A DNA stretch of 64,000 nucleotides from an uncultured Prevotella sp. (lineage in GTDB: Bacteria > Bacteroidota > Bacteroidia > Bacteroidales > Bacteroidaceae), in assembly GCA_947304695.1 (NCBI GenBank), contig CAMZBS010000001.1, positions 46,175-110,174 on the forward strand, given 5' to 3'. The notes beneath the pieces are model-generated. The model was given only the letters and a program-made list of their open reading frames with translations, did not search any database and was not told where the DNA came from. Each line of letters begins with the position of its first letter. The first letter of the stretch is position 1. The position numbers and the translations under genes were made by a program. Of the stretch, positions 61,364 through 64,000 are shown one piece after another.

Positions 61364-62731
61364 CTATTGATTTGTAACCGGACGGACTGGTGAGCCAAGG
61401 TATCGTTGAGCACCAGTGTAACCGATATTTTTCATGCCAGAACCACTACCATTATCTATCCAAATAGCAATTGACCATTCATCATTGTACTCATTAAGTG
61501 TTGCTGACCAACAGGTACATCTATACCAATCAGGGTCTTCTCGAAGTCCGTTTTCATTCCAATACCATGCGCCTGGAAGGAAGATACTCTTCTTATTAAA
61601 TGTGCTGGTCAGAAGGAATCCATCGACTCCGTTCTGTTTTGTCGCAGTAATTTTGGTGTATTGCTCTAATTCCCCGATTTCATAGTGAGTAGGCATGCGC
61701 CAGACACTGCCCCATTTCAAGGTAGCCACGTCATAGCTTGCCGTCAAATCATATTCATAAGAGGATACTTTTTTGACAACGCCACGCGACACCAATTCAT
61801 CGGTAGTGAGTCCTTTCCACTTGTAGTTGTCTAATGTGTAACTGGTCTTCGGTTGCGTCTCGCCCCACGCATAATAATCGCCAGACTCTTCAGGAGTCGA
61901 TGCGCCAACATTCATTGTAGCCCACTTAGTACCACTCGGCAAGCCAAGATCCACGTATTCATGACCATTGTAATCTACCGTGTTCTTGGGTGTTGTGAAG
62001 CTCTTGATCTCTCCAAGGTAAGTCGTCTTATAGTCTTTGACAAAAGCCCGATAATAATAGGTGGTTTGTTCGCTAAGACCGGTTAACGTGATGGTGAATG
62101 TATTGCCTCCAGTAACCTCAGAAGTTTTCACCATATTACCTTTGCCACTCTCAAGTATCTCCCTGCTATCCGAGTATTGTACACCAAGCAATTCATAGCT
62201 TGCAATGAAATTATTCCTAAAACTGCTGGAGATAGTCGCCGATTTGTAGGTTATGTCGGTTGCAGTGCCTGTATTGACAAGTTCACTCTGAGAAGTCGTA
62301 AAGCTGTTCACGCTTCCATAGTAGGTGTTTTCACCGCTTACCATGAACGCACGATAGTAGTAGATGGTGTTCGAGGACAGGTTGCTAAGCTCTACTGTAT
62401 AGGCATTTCCTGAAATATTGCTGGACAGACATAATACGCCCTGCTTATTGTCTACAACACTTCTTTCTGTAGAGAATATCACTCCAAGTTGGAGAGAACT
62501 TCCGCTTTTTTTAGAAGTAAAGTTGCAAGAAATAGTGGCCGAGGTCGTTGTTACGTCGGACACCATACCTGTAAAAACCTGTTCAGTGGAACTTCCGCTA
62601 CCGTTTCCTCCGCTATTTCCACCACTATTCCCATTTGTCTCATCATCGTCGCCGCCGCATGACATGAATCCTGCACACATGAATGCCATAAGAACCATGG
62701 ACATCCAACTAAATAAAACCTTTTTCTTCAT
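61364..62731 (-). CDS. FISUMP-domain lipoprotein with two fibronectin-like repeats
   Basis: The 455-residue lipoprotein (GFMSC, Cys25) has a Gly/Asn/Ser linker (30-50), two Fn3-like repeats (about 55-150 and 152-245; paired phrases TSATISCNFTSKKSG / KSATISSSFRNNF and NTIYYYRAFMVSGENTYYG / QTTYYYRAFVKDYKTTYLG), and a complete C-terminal FISUMP domain (EYVDLGLPSGTKWATMNVG, YYAWGE, WRMPTHYEIGELEQY, LGSPVRPV). It is surface-exposed by architecture. FISUMP domains have no assigned activity; the Fn3 arms suggest binding to glycans or proteins. A full promoter lies at 62799-62829. GC content is lower than neighbours. Confidence 0.85.
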   Translation of the reverse strand: MKKKVLFSWMSMVLMAFMCAGFMSCGGDDDETNGNSGGNSGGNGSGSSTEQVFTGMVSDVTTTSATISCNFTSKKSGSSLQLGVIFSTERSVVDNKQGVLCLSSNISGNAYTVELSNLSSNTIYYYRAFMVSGENTYYGSVNSFTTSQSELVNTGTATDITYKSATISSSFRNNFIASYELLGVQYSDSREILESGKGNMVKTSEVTGGNTFTITLTGLSEQTTYYYRAFVKDYKTTYLGEIKSFTTPKNTVDYNGHEYVDLGLPSGTKWATMNVGASTPEESGDYYAWGETQPKTSYTLDNYKWKGLTTDELVSRGVVKKVSSYEYDLTASYDVATLKWGSVWRMPTHYEIGELEQYTKITATKQNGVDGFLLTSTFNKKSIFLPGAWYWNENGLREDPDWYRCTCWSATLNEYNDEWSIAIWIDNGSGSGMKNIGYTGAQRYLGSPVRPVTNQ

Positions 62732-62798
62732 AATTGTCTTTTTTGTTAACGATTAAAGGAGGGCCATATAAAAGAAACATGTTAACTATTTCTGATGG

Positions 62799-62829
62799 CA
62801 AATATACGGATAATTCTTGAAAGAACAAA
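62799..62829 (-). promoter_or_regulatory. promoter of the FISUMP gene
   Basis: On the minus strand TTTG (62826-62829) and TATATTTG (62799-62806) lie 19 bases apart, about 68 bases upstream of ATG 62731. Confidence 0.7.
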
Positions 62830-62899
62830 GAAAGTGACAGTAAAAGTTGTAACTTTACTCAACAATTGCTATGTATAGAGCCCGTGGCGAAAAGTGGCA

Positions 62900-63541
62900 T
62901 CAGTAAAGCGAGAAACGATAGCCAATGGTGAGTTGCAGCACACGGTTGTAAATCTTCACCGTCTCAAATTCTGTGGCATTGACGAGACCCAGATTGTAGC
63001 GCGCATCGATCTCGAAAGCCCCGATATTATAGGAAAGACCCATGGGGAAACTGAGGTCGAAAGTGCGGAACCACGTGTTGGTGTTAGAACTGTGGGCCCA
63101 GTTGTCGCCGCCCATGTGCTCGTCCTGCTCAATGCGACTGCCCAGGGCAAAGCCGGGCTGCAGACCGACGCGGAAAGCCAGGTTGGGGGCCAGATAGCAC
63201 TTCAGCGTGAGGGGAACGTTGAGACAGTGCAGCGTGGCCGTTCCGTCGCGAAAGGCTGAGTTGTCCTTCAGGCTGTAGCCCTGATTGGAATAGAGCAGTT
63301 CGGCAGCCAGGGCCATGCGGCTGGTCCACTGATACTCGGCCTCGACGCCGGCAGCCAGGGCCACTTTGCCGCCATACTCCATCTTTTCGTCGCCGCCATC
63401 AACGTAAATGTCGGGGTTGGTCATGCGTGCAATGTTCAGTCCCACCTTGGGAGTGAGCGTCCACACGCCAATTTCTTCCTGTGCAGAACAGCACAGCGTG
63501 CTCAGGGCAACAACGGCCAGAGTGAATAAAATCTTCTTCAT
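62900..63541 (-). CDS. outer membrane beta-barrel, PorT-like
   Basis: The 213-residue protein has a signal peptide (AVVALSTLCCSAQE) and an outer membrane barrel of the OMP_b-brl_2/PorT type: WTLTPKVGLNIARMT, a central LELLYSNQGYSLKD-like LLYSNQGYSL, LNVPLTLKCYLAPNLAFRVGLQPGFAL, and final strand LQLTIGYRFSLY. Such small barrels are frequent and of unknown role. The gene is alone, preceded by about 370 bases with only small remnants and repeats. Confidence 0.82.
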   Translation of the reverse strand: MKKILFTLAVVALSTLCCSAQEEIGVWTLTPKVGLNIARMTNPDIYVDGGDEKMEYGGKVALAAGVEAEYQWTSRMALAAELLYSNQGYSLKDNSAFRDGTATLHCLNVPLTLKCYLAPNLAFRVGLQPGFALGSRIEQDEHMGGDNWAHSSNTNTWFRTFDLSFPMGLSYNIGAFEIDARYNLGLVNATEFETVKIYNRVLQLTIGYRFSLY

Positions 63542-63612
63542 CGTTCTCTTTTGTTTTTATATAAAAAACGAAAGGAAATGCTAAATATTATGTGCTGATT
63601 TCAAAACAACAG

Positions 63613-63741
63613 CTAAGCGGGGGCTTTCTGCCTCAGCGACTGGTGTAGAAGTCGGTGATGTTGAGCTGGGGCGTGCCCTGCCAGACAGGGAAAGAGGCAC
63701 AGGAATAAAAAAATAAAATATAACACACTACTTTTAGTCAT
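63613..63741 (-). other. signal-peptide-bearing short frame, probably a broken gene
   Basis: The frame of 42 codons starts with MTKSSVLYFIFLFLCLFP, a convincing signal peptide, and then loses protein character. A second minus-strand frame across the same bases reads PVWQGTPQLNITDFYTSR and stops at 63633-63635. One frameshift would join them into an exported peptide of about 36 residues. I read it as a decayed or very small exported gene. The remaining 63742-63910 holds a tandem repeat and no other feature I can name. Confidence 0.3.
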
Positions 63742-63771
63742 CACATTTCCAAAAGCATGCTTCATGAGCCG

Positions 63772-63831
63772 AAGTATTCGAATATCTTAGGCATTGTTGT
63801 CAAGTATTCGAATTTCTTGGGCATGTTGTCG
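63772..63831. repeat. two-copy 30-bp tandem repeat
   Basis: AAGTATTCGAAT begins copies at 63772 and 63802, each continuing with TCTTrGGCAT and GTTGTC. The copies differ by three changes. Each holds the palindrome TTCGAA, so it could be a tandem regulator site or a decayed repeat. Confidence 0.6.
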
Positions 63832-63910
63832 AGGTTACATTCACGAATAGATCGCGAATAATATAAGGTAGTGAGGCCACAATAAGCCCCACTACCTCAA
63901 TATTGATACA

Positions 63911-64000
63911 TTAGTCGGCGAGCTTGGCCTTGATCATCTCGCGGTTCAGGCGGGCGATGTTGGCGATGGTCTCGTTCTTCGGGCAGACGGCCTCGCAGGC
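63911..64000 (-). CDS. sdhB: succinate dehydrogenase/fumarate reductase iron-sulfur subunit, 3' end only
   Basis: The last 29 residues of a minus-strand gene are visible, cut by the window edge. The stretch ACEAVCPKNETIANIARLNRE carries the last Cys-Pro of the [3Fe-4S]/[4Fe-4S] domain, typical of the Bacteroidales fumarate reductase iron-sulfur subunit (FrdB/SdhB), followed by MIKAKLAD. In these anaerobes the enzyme reduces fumarate to succinate in the respiratory chain. The rest of the complex would lie beyond the window. Confidence 0.85.
   Translation of the reverse strand, partial: ACEAVCPKNETIANIARLNREMIKAKLAD

Overview
The window reads as chromosomal DNA of a Bacteroidales bacterium, most likely a Prevotella relative with fairly GC-rich genes. 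The support is: promoters with the Bacteroidetes -7 box (TAnnTTTG, several with an upstream TTTG about 18-22 bases away), A-rich leaders instead of Shine-Dalgarno sites, and families that are typical of the group (S46 dipeptidyl-peptidase, C10 streptopain with MBG repeats, LruC lipoproteins, FISUMP, DUF2851, DUF4252, DUF3160, DUF6175, PL10 pectate lyase, SLC13 with RCK_C). It is mostly ordinary chromosome; I see no prophage, conjugative element, CRISPR array or complete insertion sequence.

Layout. 1-8 kb: 3' end of a DUF2264 gene, then a minus-strand run of LruC lipoprotein, polysaccharide flippase, small four-helix-bundle protein, S46 peptidase and retropepsin-like protease. 8-16 kb: a divergent second LruC lipoprotein, then lactate permease plus a giant FAD/Fe-S dehydrogenase and a CAT-anticodon tRNA. 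16-22 kb: an envelope operon (redoxin-like lipoprotein without its CXXC, FG-GAP protein, YARHG-DUF3160 lipoprotein, CapA-like metallophosphatase) and a secreted esterase. 22-33 kb: Nudix hydrolase, topA, aroK, C10 protease, speA, argB and an ECF sigma module. 33-43.5 kb: pectate lyase, a minus-strand dprA/thioesterase/DUF2851/S41 block, gluQ, parE and a GNAT protein. 43.8-49.4 kb: OmpA protein, THUMP-like methyltransferase, endonuclease I, iron-sulfur flavoprotein and SLC13 transporter. 49.5-54.7 kb: a five-gene operon in which every product is exported. 55-58 kb: a second ECF sigma/anti-sigma/exported-protein module. 58-64 kb: acid phosphatase, SIMPL protein, S11 carboxypeptidase, FISUMP lipoprotein, small barrel and the 3' end of the fumarate reductase/succinate dehydrogenase iron-sulfur subunit.

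The most unusual signal is non-coding. Five intergenic sites carry arrays of four or five copies of a motif (AGSCTCAGTT, seven free bases, AAC plus two bases) phased at 22 bases, usually in mixed orientation so that neighbouring copies fold into strong hairpins. Two arrays share a further 32-base leader and three share a GAATCA tail, so these look like copies of one dispersed element. Two more sites hold a sister family built on TTAAGCGCGCTTAA at 21-22 base phase. Other points of interest are the all-exported five-gene operon, an 18-base perfect inverted repeat that brackets the four-helix-bundle gene and lies inside both neighbouring coding regions, a GC palindrome inserted in frame in CapA, and several gene remnants.
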